DNA of 64,000 nucleotides from Luscinia megarhynchos (Eukaryota > Chordata > Aves > Passeriformes > Turdidae). Shown here in pieces: positions 44,801-58,216 of this stretch. The translations under genes were made by a program, and so were the position numbers. Within the stretch, counting starts at the first letter, position 1; each line of letters opens with the position of its first letter. Below the pieces are notes generated by a model, which was not told the DNA's origin, made no database searches, and saw only the letters and a list, made by a program, of their open reading frames with translations. The stretch is taken from assembly GCA_034336665.1 (NCBI GenBank), contig JAPFBE010000002.1, positions 81,164,905 to 81,228,904 on the forward strand, given 5' to 3'.

Positions 44801-47800
44801 CTATTATTAATTTTTGACAAATATGACAAATATTTAGCAGGAGCTGGGGATCCCCTTGTGGAGACTAAGAGCAAGAGTGTGCCCTGAAGAAATGGATTTG
44901 ACTTCTCTCAGGTGGAGGAGTGAATTGAATTTGGGTCCTTCATGTCCTGGGTGAGAGCTCTTCCCACTGAAGTGCTTTGTTGAGGTGATGGGGAAGAGAA
45001 GGTAGGCAACTTCATTTACTGTTGGAAAGGAAAGCTTGCTCTTCTCACAGCTCTACCTTCAGAAGAAACAACTAGCTCTTAATCCCTGGCAAAAATAGAT
45101 ACTTCCCTTCAACCTGGATGTGGGCAGAATGAAGATGCACCATTGGAGAGATGGTACAAAGGTTCTGGATGCCAGCCTGTGCATGCAGCAGCAACAGCAG
45201 AGACATTTTCAGGGAAATACTGACATGACTCTGATGGGGCTCTGTCATGCACAGCAAATAAAAGGTGTAGGCAGAAAGCCTGTCCTCTGGGAAGTACCAA
45301 AATCTTGCCAGAACTTGACATGAGATGGGTGGGGAGGAAAGGGAGGTTTCCATGCCTTATGCTGAAACAACATACACATTCACAGTATTCATTGCTGTGC
45401 TCAGTTTAGACAGGAGCCAGTCCCACTGAGAAGGCAATTGTGTATGGGATGGGCTGTGGGTTGTTATTCCTACTTCTGTAACACTTGAGTGTAAAGATAT
45501 CAACCTGTGCTGAGATCCAGTTAGGCTGTAAACACAGCAAGCTGGAATCCCTTGGAGAAACAGAAAGATAGATGACTTGCCTGCAGATAAATAAGACAGT
45601 GGCAAAAATAGTACCTGGTCTCTGGACTGAAAAGCCAGCCTGGAATCAGCCTGGTTTGTCTTGTGCTTCCCAGAGCTCACAGACAGATGTGAATATGTCA
45701 GGCTGAATTGGAATCTGTTAGATCTAATTAATTACAATATATTAAACAATTAGAATAATGAAGATCAGGCACAATCAAATTTCAAAACAAAGAGATTTAG
45801 CAAGATTAGGCTGTTAACACTGTTCAGGTGATGCCATTAATCTTTGGGGAGATCTGACATAAATTATATGATATCCAGCCAGCTGAGAAACAGTAAACTG
45901 GAGGTAACAACAGGTTCCCAGTATAAGGGAAAAAATATATTTTCTCATTTCATTTTTCAACCTTTAGACAAGAACAAAATACTGAACATACCAAGACATG
46001 TATATGTGTGTACACGTACCCTAGGTGTGATGGTTGTGAGTCATACAACTGTGGACTTCAAGGACACAGGGAGCTCACACCTTGAAAGATCAGTTAGTTA
46101 TATATACCACTGTTTGTGAGAGTTATTTTGTTATTGGTGGTCACTTTAGCACTGGGGAAGCTGATGTGGACAACTCTGGGAGCAGAAGCTGCTCTTTGTC
46201 CATACAACAGGCACAGCCCTTTGGGAGATGAGAGGGGGCTTGGGGCCCCCTGCCCATCCCTTCCCTCTCCAGGATCTCATCATCACTGCTGTCAGCAATA
46301 ACACATTTATGACACTCATGTTTGTGAGAAGAGCCCACTGTGTGGTTCACATGAGGCCATGCTCCCCCAGGTCTGGTGGAAGGTCCTGGAGCCTGGGCAC
46401 AAAGCCTTGGTGAGCTGCAAAATACCCCAAGGCTGTTTGTTGGAGGCCGAGCATGGGGGAGAACAATTTGAACAATTGCTAATGGAAAAGCAGGTGAATG
46501 TGACCAAAAGCCTGGCCTGCAGTTCACAGGTAAAATGATTTTACCAGAAAAGGAAATTCTTTTTAAAGAGCCAAAGAACAAAGACATTTGAGGCCTCCTC
46601 TGGGAAATAAGAATGAGCAATTGGAACTGCTGGTTTTCTTTGTATAATCGAATATTGTATTCCTGGAGGGATCTTTTTATTTGGTTCTTTGCTCTCTCTG
46701 GTTCCTCTCTACAATGTACACAAGCTGCAGTACAGAAAATAGAGATAGTTAAAGAGAGATAACACTGTGCTGAGAGAATTTAATTAATAAGTCCTTGTGG
46801 GACTGAATGGGTGAGTATGGAAAGAATGGAGAAAGATGAGCAAAAAGCAATCCTATTAATGTCTGACTGTATTAAATATTTCATTGAAAGAAAGCAAAAG
46901 ATGCACCAAAACAAGTTTAGAGTTCTTGAAAAACCTAAAAAATATTATTAGGCAATGTGTATTTTCTTTTTTCTTTTGATTTTGCTTTAGACAAACTTAG
47001 TACTGTGCCTCTTTCAAGGAGGACACTTCAGCAATCGACATCTGAGGACCAGAAGAGACTGGGCAAACAGAACAGAGGGAAAGACCCTCTTTTTTCCTTA
47101 ACCCCCACCTTCCACAGCTGCTCAAGAGACACCTGTGAAGTCCTGCATGGGTGGATCTGTGTGCACCAAGACACAAATACTGGACACACACTGTGCCACA
47201 GCACACAGCAGGCAGGCCACAGCAATGCTCTTTAGTTTCAGCCTGGCCCGTGAATGGAAGATTTTTGACATACTGATCTTGACCTTTCTTCTGTCCTGTC
47301 AGCTGTTACTTCCCAGTGCCCTTGGGCTGGCTGAATTTGTTCTTGTTGATGGCTTTTATACAGTTCCCTGTCCTGGTGTTTGTGTTGAAACTGGGCTTTT
47401 AGGTTTTTCAGCAGATCTTGGAGCTGCAAATTAAAATCACATATCCCTGCTTTTACTAGAAGCTTTCCTGAGGTCCAGAAGTTGCTGGAAACCTGATACT
47501 CTTCACCATTTACTGCCTGTGAATTATGTAGCTACCCATATTTTTAATTTCCTTTCATTTACTTGTGTGCAGGACCTCTGTCATGACCAGCAGGAAACTC
47601 TCCCCTGGGTACAGAGAGGCAATTCTGTGTCTGTGCCAGCCCTGGCTTGTAAAAGCCTGGCAGCTCTTGACAAACAAAGCCTAGAAATGTTGCTATTAAA
47701 AGCATTTATTGAATAAATCCATATGTGACAAAATGATAGCTGCAAAAAGCAGCAGAATTGTTTTTTAATGGATAAATCATATTTGAAAGGTAAAGCTGAG

Positions 47801-49844
47801 CTGGGAAAGCTCAGAGAACAGTCACCTGAGGATAGAGCTTTGAGCAATGTGGGAAAAATTAGAACCAATATGAACAATATAGAGGATAATAGATTTGAGA
47901 ACATCTGCTTTGAGTGGAAGCTTTTATGTAAAGAAAAGAGAGGATAAGCCTGGATTTAACTTTGGTATTTGAACGTTCTCACAATCAGAGAGAGCAGAAC
48001 AAGCCCTCGTTCCCCTTAGCAGCAGCTGGGGACAGCAGGAGCCCCTTTGCCTGCACGGGGTGCAGGGACAGGGCAGGGCTTTGCACACATGGCCCAGCCA
48101 GGCTGTGCCAGCCTGGGTGCTGAAACCTCCCTGCAGGGCAGGCAAAGGAGCAGAGGAACTGTGACTGTGCAAAGGCAACAGCAGAAGAGCAGCTCTGCTG
48201 GAAATCCAGAATTACCGTGGGACACCATCCTGGTTTTGTCTCTCTGCTTGAAGTGTCTTGGCTTTGGCCTTTCCTGGGTGATCAGAACTTGGTCTAGACA
48301 AGAAGCAGGGGAAAAAAAAAGTCATTGTTGAAGAAGAGACATTGGGACAGTATTTGGCCATAAAACTCCCCCCAACATTTGCTATCTGAATTGTTGCTTA
48401 GATGCTGAATAGAATTAGTCCTGATGGGCTTTGGGTGGGTGATCAAATATTTCCTGTTGAGGGATGGGAAACTCTTCATCAGAACTGACAGTGGCAGATG
48501 TGGTCACCAAGAGGTGCAATTCCCTTCCTGGGAATAAGGAGTCTCCAGCAAGGACAGACAGCTCCTGTGACTGCTGCTGACATCCATGAATGCAGTATGG
48601 GAGTGCTCAAACTGATCAGGAATTTCTTGGCACACATATTATCCACATTAGAAAAATGTTTTGTATCATTTGAGAGATGGTCTAGCCTGTCCCGCTTCTT
48701 CAAAGAGATTGTTGGAGAAACTATGAAAACAGCATATCAGGATTATAAAGGTTTATTGAGGGTTAGATAGAAATGAAAGGGAGGACTGAAAAATGTTCTG
48801 GAAGAATGAAAACAAATAACATCTGAAAGTACAGCATCAGAACTGAATCTGCAGAGGACTCCTGGATGAATGTCACATGCAAACTTGTATTTAGAGAAGA
48901 TACTTGAGAAGCAATGAGTTCAATCTAGCAAGGAACAGATTTTTCAAAATCAGACATAGGGAAACAGTAAGAAGCACCAACTGTGTTTGGAATATTACAC
49001 ATACAGGTGCAAGTGCCCAATTTAGAAATGAATCTGACATTCCTGCTCACAATCTAGGAGCAAGTGAATGTTTGTGTGCACTATTGCTGTAAATCAGTCT
49101 TATCACCTATGAATATCTTGCTTTTGTAAATACCAGTATTTTCTGTGGGGAAAAAAAATCTCTTCAGTTTCTTCCCAAAATAGGATGCCTAATGTTGGTA
49201 AAATTATTTCAAGATTTATCTCACTGGCTTTTCTGTAACAGCCATTTCCCCATGTACTGCTTCCCAAAGTGGTAGTGATAGAGCTGTGACAGATCATCAA
49301 AGAACATCATGGGCTCAGTTCTTGCAAATAATTTTTAATTAGAAAACATCTTAGTAAAACCCCTCCAATTTCCAAAATTTGAGCTACTTAAACCTTCAGA
49401 AATGTCTAGGATCCTTAATTTCTACTATACTTTACTTAAAAAAAAAGATAAAAGAAATAAACTCAGATCAACACCTTATACAGGGGAGAATAGCTAGAAA
49501 ATGGAGAACAGAAGCACATTGTATTTAATTCACAGGTAACATCTCCTTTGCATTAAATGTGAGCCAGGGTACCACTGTCATATTCCATTCCTCAACTAGC
49601 TGGAATGCCATGTAAGTAAAGGCCATGCCTTGTTGCTGTGTTGTCTTCTTCCCTCCTTTGCTTGGTGGTTTTGTTGTTCTGGGGGTGAACATGGGATGCT
49701 CTGCTCCCTGCCAGCCCCAGCCACCCCATGGTGGTTTCTGTCTCAGGAAAGGAGGCCTTCATTCCAGACCAAATTAATTCCAGACATTTCACAAAATGCC
49801 TGCTGTATGGGACTCTAGCACTGGGAGGAGTAAGATGGCTCTGA
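38896..49844. other. Intergenic sequence, no gene recognised
   Basis: About 11 kb with no supported gene. Open frames reach at most 159 codons (minus strand, 46141-46620) and have no domain I recognise. Locally GC-richer patches occur at 43330-43780, 44220-44480, 46140-46460 and 48000-48200. A CTTTTGCAG acceptor-like site at 42593 precedes a short open frame, but no partner exon is seen. Older unrecognised repeats are likely. Confidence 0.45.
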
Positions 49845-49854
49845 GAATAGAATC

Positions 49855-49994
49855 AATAGAATAGAATAGAATAGAATAGAATAGAATAGAATAGAATAGA
49901 ATAGAATAGAATAGAATAGAATAGAATAGAATAGAATAGAATAGAATAGAATAGAATAGAATAGAATAGAATAGAATAGAATAGAATAGAATAG
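49855..49994 (+). repeat. (AATAG)28 pentanucleotide microsatellite
   Basis: Exactly 28 uninterrupted copies of AATAG (140 bp) occur, with a slightly imperfect extension on the left from about 49846. The purity implies recent expansion and probable length polymorphism. It abuts a CR1 3' end on its right, whose GAATAGAAT-like tail most likely seeded the array. Confidence 0.98.
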
Positions 49995-50030
49995 TTCTGT
50001 TGGAAGGGACCTACAGAGTCCAAGCAGATA
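49995..50030 (-). mobile_element. Short CR1 3'-end remnant beside the microsatellite
   Basis: GTTCTGTTGGAAGGGACCTA followed by CAGAGTCCAAGCAG is the complement of a CR1 3' terminus, immediately after the AATAG array that replaces its tail. Only about 36 bp remains recognisable. Confidence 0.7.
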
Positions 50031-50218
50031 TTAGATATTAGCAAAGCCTTCTGCAGGGGCTGGACAGTGTTTTTTCACCAAGTGCAGACATGCTGTACAT
50101 GCAGACCCCAGATCCCCAATGAAATGTACACTGCCACATGCTGGGCACAAACAGCACAGGCACAGGACTTCAGGCTGTCACAGCAACACAAGGCATCAGC
50201 CCTGGGAAACAAGGCTCA
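50031..50218. other. Spacer between two CR1 fragments
   Basis: About 190 bp of sequence between two CR1 remnants of the same orientation. Nothing is recognised in it. Confidence 0.4.
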
Positions 50219-50380
50219 GAGAATCACAGAATCACAGAGCAAGCTGCACTGGAAGGGACCCACAAGGATCATCGAGTCCATGTCCTGGCCCTGCACAGCA
50301 CCATCCCCAAGAGTCTCACCATGAGAGAGAGCATTGTTCAAACACCTCCTGAGCTCTGCCGGGCTTGGTGCTTGATGCTC
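50219..50380 (-). mobile_element. CR1 LINE 3'-end fragment
   Basis: The plus strand reads GAGAATCACAGAATCACAGA as a two-unit tail, then CTGGAAGGGACCCACAAGGA, TCATCGAGTCCATG, CCTGGCCCTGCACAGCACC, and a GAGCTCTGCCGGGCTTGGTG block. This is the complement of a CR1 3' end. Similarity fades after about 50380. It is less diverged than the intron 5 copy. Confidence 0.88.
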
Positions 50381-53300
50381 ATGGCTGCAGTGGCTGGCAC
50401 AGGAGCACAGGGAGCCAGGGCAGGGTTTGCTGCTGGGGGTGAAGGGAGGGCCCCATCCTGCAACAGCATTTCTGTCTTCACCCTTCCTATCTCTGCAGTA
50501 GGGGTGGCAGTAGCAGGACTGGTTTTCAGTCACTGTGCTGCCCTTCCTTCCCCTTTCCTGTGGCAGGAGCGACTCAGCCCTGGCCCCCTGTCCTCAGGAC
50601 AGCAATTCTCAGTGCCACCAGCTCTTCTGAGGAGCCTTTGGTTGACTCTGCCTTGAATTCCCCCTAGCAGAGTGCTGCAGTTAAAGCTGGGGGCTCACAG
50701 CAGCCTCTGGTCCTAAGGCTGCCCACAGGAAAGGTATGAATGTGTTCCTCACAGGAGCTCTTAAGGAAAAGCCAAATGCTTAAGTTATATTAGGATTCAG
50801 AGCTTGCAGTCAGGTTTTGCAGCAGCAGAATAAGCTCACAGCTAAGGCAAGGTCAGTGAAACTGGAGAGCTCAGCCCTTCTCAGCCTGCAGAGATCTGGA
50901 TGCACACATCCATTGGGAATAACAGATCCACCAAACTGGGCTGCTGGCCATCCAGCAAAACCAGACCTTTCCAGCACAGGACCCACTGAGGAGCTGCTGC
51001 CTCACCCCAGCCCTTCACTGCCACTTTCTGAGGGAATTCAGGCAATCTGCTCCAGCCTTGAACCTGCACTATGAGCTAGCAGAAGCACTGGGCTCAGATG
51101 CCTTTGAAATCACTTTGCTCTATTTCCTCCAACAACTCCCATGCATACAGTGTGACATTTAAGTGTCCCAGACCCTGGAAGCAGAACGACTGGGCAATTA
51201 TAACCTGCATTTGTTGTTCAGCTTGCACCCCCTCCCGAGAGCTGGGCCGTGAAAACAGAGCTCACACCAGCTCTGCTCCTGTGAGCAGGCACCATTTATA
51301 AACCTCCAGGATGGGCTTTGATGGCCCATCCTCAGTGATGGATGCAGAACTCCTGCAGCTGCACAAAGCTTGACGTTCAGTCAGTCTGATCTCCAGATTC
51401 TTCCTTCCACAAGGGCCTAAAAAGCTTCTCAATAGAAAAGGGCTAATCTGAATTTCCCATCCAGAAATCCTGTTTGTGTCTCTGTTTGCATACTCTCTTG
51501 TTTCTTGGCCTATTCACAGTGGAGGGTGCTGTATAAAGATTATTTATCATCAATCTCCCTGGGAATGGAGTGGGATTGCTTATAATAATCCTTTCTATTT
51601 CTTTAACACTTTAGACTTGATTTCCTAGCTCTTGCCAAATGTTATTCAGCCTTGCAATGTTTCTTCAGGAAGGTCAGTGCTGTTATCCATGGGTTACAGG
51701 TGGGAAACTGAGGCACAAAGGTCTTAAATGGCCACTGGCATCCCTGGCTGCTGTGTGAAGTGGATTTAGATGCAAAGCATTCCAGCTTCAGGCCTGTGCC
51801 AGCCCTCCTGTAACAGGGCCAGCAGGAAGAGATGAGTATGAAGACCTCTGCCATCCCACCAGCAGCACAATTTGCCAGCTCTTTCCTGGGTATGGGGAGC
51901 TCTAAAAGGACAGATGGTCACAGGGTCGGGGGCCTGGGTCACCCTCCATCACCATTGCTCTGGGGCAGGGACTCACTGGTGCTTGGGTAGGACAGACATA
52001 CAAACCACTGTAGGATCTCCTGGTGTTTTCTGTCAAGAGACCTTGATGGGAATCAGAAGGTACATTTCTAACACAGCCAATTCCTTTCCAACCTCAAACA
52101 CATCCTTCCTTCCCCATGTGTATCTGTCATTTGTTTCGATAGCTGCCGTATTTTTCTAACATGAAATAAACACATAAAATATTTCCCCCCTCTATTTCTC
52201 AAGTTTATCTGATGCAGACATATTTAGGAACTGGATAACAGAGCAAAATGCTGGCCTTTAAACCAAAACTTTTAAAGTTGGGTGAAAATTAAAGCAAAAA
52301 TAGGTATTAAATTTGAGAGAGGCTGAAAAAGTTCTGTTGGAACTTGGAGGAATTTCAAATGTTATTTTTAACCAGACATTTAGCTCTTATGGGAAACAAA
52401 ACTTAGAAGGACAGATATAATTAGGTCAGATATTGAGAAACTTATTATGCTTTGCTACAGATGATCCCAGGAGAATGTAACTTAAGCCCTTTTTTTGTAT
52501 TAAGATTCAATCATGGTTCTTCACCCTTTAGTGTAAAATAAAGTAGGATAGAAATGTGCTCTGTATTACTAACTGCTTCAGCATGTGAAGCAATGGAAGT
52601 TTGACAAGAAATCTGAGGACAGAAGGCAAGATTTTTATTTCACTTTGTACCAAAATACATAACATTATGCTAGCATCTGTGCCTGCTTTTGTTCACTGTG
52701 TCGATACAATTGATTTGCTGGTGTATCCTGGGAATATCTGATGTTTGGTATCTCCCAAGCACCTCTGTGCAAACATTAACTGCCCTTGCAGCGTGATTGC
52801 AATGCAGGCATTATTGCTAATACAAGTGGGGAAACTGAGGCAAAGAGTTGATTTGATCAGCACTGAGCCTGTTTCACTGCTGCAGTCAGGACCTCAGAAC
52901 TCCTGCCTTCTGCTCCCACTGCTTCTGCAGAAACATCCACCTTGACACGAGAAGTATGTGCTTCATGCAGAACCAGGGGAGAAAAGCCTTCATCAAAAGA
53001 AGAAAGGAGCCAGTAGGTGGCTGATAGTGCTGTTAACACACGGATCTGTCATTACTCACAGCATTTAGCATGTCTGTTGCTGTGAAGCACACTGTTCTTC
53101 TTTAAAGTAGGTGTTTAATTTGAGGGATACTGGTTTTCCCAGCAGCTGCAGTGATCTGGGGAGGGAGATGTGGTGAGTTGCCTGCAGGAGATATTGCACA
53201 CCATTTGTTGTAAAGTTTGCCCAGAGAGAGGTGAAAGTGGACTGGAGTCATTCTAGGCAGGTCCTGGACACCAGGTTTTCCCAGCACAGCAGCCCCACTG

Positions 53301-56300
53301 GCTCAGGAGTAGAAAAAACTAATATTCCTAACAAAGATTTGCTGGTACCTCTCCTGGAACTCAAAGCCAAATCAGACACAACACATAAATGTGAAAAAAG
53401 CTAGATAGCTTGAATTTTTCAGGGAGATGGTTTAACCCTGTCAGCAGCAACAGGTCTCCATTGCTAATGTAAAATGTTTCTCCATCCTACAGGGAAGTTG
53501 TGTGTATAGTTATTAGCAAAAATTCTGTAGTGTGGGATCAAAATGCAAATATCTGCAGTGACTGGAGTTTGTGGATTTGGAGTTCAGGTTCAAACCTTCA
53601 TCACGGATGAATGAAATGGAAGGAATCTCTTGTTTCTAGACCATGTCCAGGCCAGAAGTGGTGGTAAATCTGGACAACAGATTTATCTTGAATCTGAAGC
53701 AAAGAGCAGCCAGATGCAGTGCAGGACCATCAGCTAGCTAAGCACACTCAACACAAGCTGATTCAACTGGTGTTTACCTGGAGCAAGACTTTGTACCCAA
53801 CATGGAATTGGAGAAAACATAAAAGAAGCCAGGAAACAGAGTGTTTAAACAGGAAACATCAATATTTCTTATAATATTTTTGACAAGTATACATAAAAGG
53901 CAACCATATAAATTCCTATGGTGAGTAAAAATCTCATGCTTGATCAAGACAAAGTGGTGGAAGGCAACTGATTCCAGTGCTGTGTGTATTTGTAGCAGCA
54001 CAAAAGTGTCATCCATCCCACTGTTGCCAATATTCAGTTTACTTGCTATCCTTGCTTGTACATGGCAGCAATTGCAGTCAAAGTTCCCCTGTCTGCCACG
54101 GGAGGTGTTAAGGTTGATGAGCTGCTCAGAATTATTGCTAATGACTACAAGGTAGTGATATTGCTCTTCACCTTCAAGGTAGTAAGTAGTGTCAAGCTAT
54201 GGCAATAATTTCCTGGAACAAACAATGTACTTTTACTTTCTAAGGTAAACTGTACTCTTATTGATGCAATAAACTGCAATTGTTTCTTCAGGATGTGGAA
54301 GACTTCCAGTAACTCATAAAAGCCTCACTCATGTAATTCTGTTGGGTGCTGCTTCCTCCCAGAGCCTTGCTTGCTGATCTTGCAATAGGGTGTACAAAAG
54401 AGATGGTGTACAGCAAGTTTGGTCATTTCCAAGCAGGGCTTGGTTGCTGTGTCTCAAAGATGCCACTTCCTATGTGCAGTCACAGAACCTCACTGCCCCA
54501 AGAAATCAGCTCAGTTGTAACTCAAAGTCCAGAAGTAAACATTCCGAGATAGGGAAGTGTCTTGGATAACCTGTTTGGCATAACACTCCTTGGTAGCACC
54601 CAGACAACAAATTGACTTAAATTGAAGTTAATTAAGATTAATATTATCTGAGAGTGCACATGCTTTCCTGTACTGAGTAACTCTACAGCCACACTTCTAC
54701 AACAGTACTTTCTTACCCACTGCTTCTTTTTGTTTCTGATCTGAGTCATCTGTCAAGTCTATCTCAAGCCTTGTCAAGCCTTGTATAGTTCTGCCAAGAG
54801 AGTAAATTTCCTTACTCAGGGTACATTGGATAAAAGAAGTTTGACTGGTTTTATTTTGTTTTCTTTTCTGAGTTCCATTTTTTTTTCCCTCTGAAGGAGA
54901 TGGTTTAACTTTTCTCAATCCAAAAAACCTATCCCAACAAAGTTATATTTTTGCTTCTGTACCAAGAGTCTAATTTTCCCAGGGTACAAATATCATGTGG
55001 ATGCATAATGTTGCACTCTGACCACTGGTGTAGCAGTGACAGCTCTCTCCTGACACAATGTCCAAGCTCTGAATTTGACATCTGCATGTTCCCTGCTGCA
55101 GGCAATAGTACTTGCACCTCTAGAGTAGTGGCAAAGGGGCAGACAATGCAGAAAGCAAACTCTGCTTTGGGTTTTTACAATGCTCAGCTAAAATGTATTA
55201 TGAGGCCAACATGGAACTTCGTGCTCAGGCTTTGAGAGGTGAAATTGAAATCCTTTTAATCCTTGAAACATCATGTTTCACTGCTAGTATTCAATGCAAC
55301 CAGTAGGATGGCTACTTGCCTTTTCTATTTTTCAGAGGAAAGCCAAGCCAATTTTTTTCCTGGTTTGATACCAGAGAGACACTGTCTACTTGAAATAGAG
55401 CCAGTTTGTGAAAACGAGTTAAAAGTCATCTCCTTGCCAATTTTTGTGGGTGTTCATCCTGCCTGGTTAGCAAGAAAAATCCTGCAGGGAATCTCATGAA
55501 TGTCAGTGCAAGCAGGTAATGAAGAGCTGAGCCTCTGCTACATTTCTTTCTTCCTTCCTTTGAGGAGGAGGAGGAGAGGGGAAGGCAGATGGTGCATCTT
55601 CTCTGGAGCATTCTGCGTATGTCTGTTTTTGAAGCTTTACCTCTATAGAATTGATGTGTTTGACTAAAGAATTATATCTTTGCTGCAGAAAACAGGAGCA
55701 AGACATCAGCCTGTTCCCTGACTGCATTTCTCTGAGCTGGAGAAAAGGGAGAGCAGGGGAGGGAAAGGGCAGGAGCTGCTCACTGCAGAGCAGTTCCAGC
55801 TAGAGGAGAAAATATCTGTGAGTGCTGCCAATGTGCCAAGTGAAAGGTGTTAGAGAGTGTTGTTCAGATTTACCAAATTGATGTGATCTATTGAGCTTTT
55901 CTTTCATCCCCCTCCAAAAATGTTATATCCGTTCAAATACATTTTTTACTTTATTGCTCACAGTTGGAGGTGTTTCACACAATGAGGCCCAGATAATATA
56001 ATGCAGTTTCCCCAGATTTCTCCATGGGAGCTCAAAAAAATGCTTAAGTGTTCTTATTTTTTTGGATAGACCCTCTAACAATTGAACCTAACCCCTGTTC
56101 TAGCAGTCAGTTTGTGGCAGAACAGTAGGAAAACCTATTTCAATTTGGACCTTATAGGTATATTAAAATACTACTTTTTTTTTTTATTCCAGGTAAAGAC
56201 ATAGCCTAGCACTTCTTGGGGAAAAAAACCCAAACAAGTCTTGAAGCCATTGTTATATGAAATTTTGTTCGTTAGTCTCTGATCACATTCTAGGGAAGAC

Positions 56301-56513
56301 AAAAAAGTGCTTACTTATACACCTGGAAGAAAGGATTTCCTAAATTTGGGGGGCAAAAAGTGCTTCTGCTTCAGCCAGCTGGGAAGTTTGGAGTCTACCA
56401 CATTCGGGGGAGGCCAGTATGTAAAAAAAACATTTTTAATTTTATCCTGAACACACGGAATGGTGTTCATTTCATTAGTCACCCATCTGAAAACATTTTA
56501 TTCCAACATATTA
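50381..56513. other. Intergenic sequence, no gene recognised
   Basis: About 6 kb without a supported gene. It includes a GC-richer patch at 50380-50700, a patch of mixed AT-rich motifs at 51360-51620 that could be a regulatory element, a GAGGAGGAGGAGG run near 55562, and T-runs near 54880 and 56173. No repeat family was recognised. Confidence 0.45.
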
Positions 56514-56640
56514 CTATAGAATCACAGAATGGTTTGGGTTAAAGGTTTGCCCAGAGCCCCATCCAGCCTGGCTGGGATGCTCCCAGGAATTGGGGCAGGC
56601 ACAGCTCTTCTGGCCAAGCTGTGCCAGTGCCTTGTCACCC
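56514..56640 (-). mobile_element. CR1 LINE 3'-end fragment with internal deletion
   Basis: The plus strand shows TATAGAATCACAGAATGG then TTTGGGTTAAAGG, and then jumps to CAGAGCCCCATCCAGCCTGG, CACAGCTCTTCTGGCCAAGC and TGTGCCAGTGCCTTGTCACC. This is the complement of a CR1 3' end in which the GGACC-to-CTCAAAGC block is missing. The right boundary is approximate. Confidence 0.85.
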
Positions 56641-58216
56641 TTAAGGTGGGGTTTATATTGGTTTGAGTGCCCTTCTTCTGTCCTGCAGAGAGCAGCTGGA
56701 GAGGGATGGAGGTGGAGCCAAACCTGCACTGCCAGACTGCTCAGGAAATGGTAGACATGAAGTTTCTGTAAAAGCCATCCCTGTAAACCTGGTGCTCCAG
56801 GCTGGCATAGAATGCTTGGGTGAAATCTGGCTAAAGTGATGCCAGGCAGTGTTTGCCTTTGGATTGGTCTGGGCTGATATGGGACATGGAGGAGAGGTTT
56901 CTGGGCTGTCACCTGGCCCCTTTGAGCAATCAGGCACCACAGTGTGCCTTTCAAGTGAAGAGTGCCTGTGAGCTCCCCACTGGCTGTGCTGGAGCCAGGC
57001 ATGGTGCAGCTGAAGGGGACACAGGCAGGGCTGAAATTCTTTGGTATGGGACCCAGAAGGAACAAAATGCTTTGAAGTCACCTTTCCACGTATCTTCACC
57101 TTGATTTCTCATTCTACTCTGAAAAGAAGTCCTAGAGATGTCTCAATGTTTCAGTATTATAAAGTTAGGAAAATAAGAATTCTTTATTTAATCCTGACTA
57201 TTTGCAGCAGTTGACTTCTGCTTTTGTATGTATTGTACCACACAGAAAGTCCCAAAAGTCTTCACCTGTTTCCTTCTGCTGGACACAGCTAAAGAAGACA
57301 CAGGGGAGTCCCAGTGAATCAGCATGGAGCTACTTCATCCCACTGCTTCTGCTGGGATTTCAGCAACATACACTGCAGCTGTGGAATGCCTATGCTGCTT
57401 TACATTCAACCCCTGTTTATTCTGGAATAACTTTCATGTGTAGGCAAGCCAGGACAAAGCTGCAGTGCTAACCACCCTGTCTTTCTGTCTTCAGGAATTC
57501 TCCCGTGGGAAGGCAATGCTTCATTTCCTCTTTAAAGAAGTGATTTGTCCCCGTATCTTCCACAGCTGCACAAAAGGGGGGAGACTAGACAGAGGATCTG
57601 TGTAAAACAAGAGGCTGGAAGGGGAATAAGCAAATCAAACTCCCTTCATGTGAAGTTCCCACCCACCCCTGTGCGATGGACCCAAACCAGAGCACTGAGA
57701 CTGCTCTCTAATGCAAGGGAAATTCAAATCCGGGTCCAGCTTAGGAGCCTAAGAGTGAGAGGTAAGGTAATATGACACTTCTCCTCGGGATGGCTGCTCG
57801 AAAGAATGCAGGAAGAGGAAAAAATTAACCCTGTCAGCATGTAAAGTGAGCCACATCCCTCCTGCATTCAAATCCAGGGGGAAAGTCTCCCTTTTGCATA
57901 ATTCCTGTGCCCCAGGCAAGAAAGGGCATGATACAGTTCTGATGACAAGGGTCTAAGGGATGTGGAGCTTGTTATGAGTATTGCAGACTTTGCAGCACTG
58001 ATTGTGCTGGTGTGGAGAGGGCATAACATAATCAACATTTTAGGAATGTCCACTTTCATTTGATGCCATAAAGTTAGCAAATAAGTTGCACTTGATATTT
58101 ATGTTTCTATAGGTGAACCTTGCCTACACTGGAATATTTGGTCAGCTGTGCAGCACTGGATTCAGAATATGTGTTGTAGCATCATCTGCAATGAATAAGT
58201 AGCAAAAAGAAAACAG
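56641..58216. other. Intergenic sequence between two CR1 copies
   Basis: About 1.6 kb with no supported gene. Overlapping open frames of 148 and 183 codons on the minus strand cover 56514-57099 and run through the CR1 fragment, so they look accidental. No other feature was recognised. Confidence 0.4.

Noticed and set aside
49853..50044. 63-codon frame encoding a YSILF-type repeat
   Set aside because: It is the direct translation of the AATAG microsatellite.
56514..57099. Overlapping 183- and 148-codon minus-strand frames
   Set aside because: They run through a CR1 3' fragment and adjoining sequence in two frames, with no protein similarity recognised.
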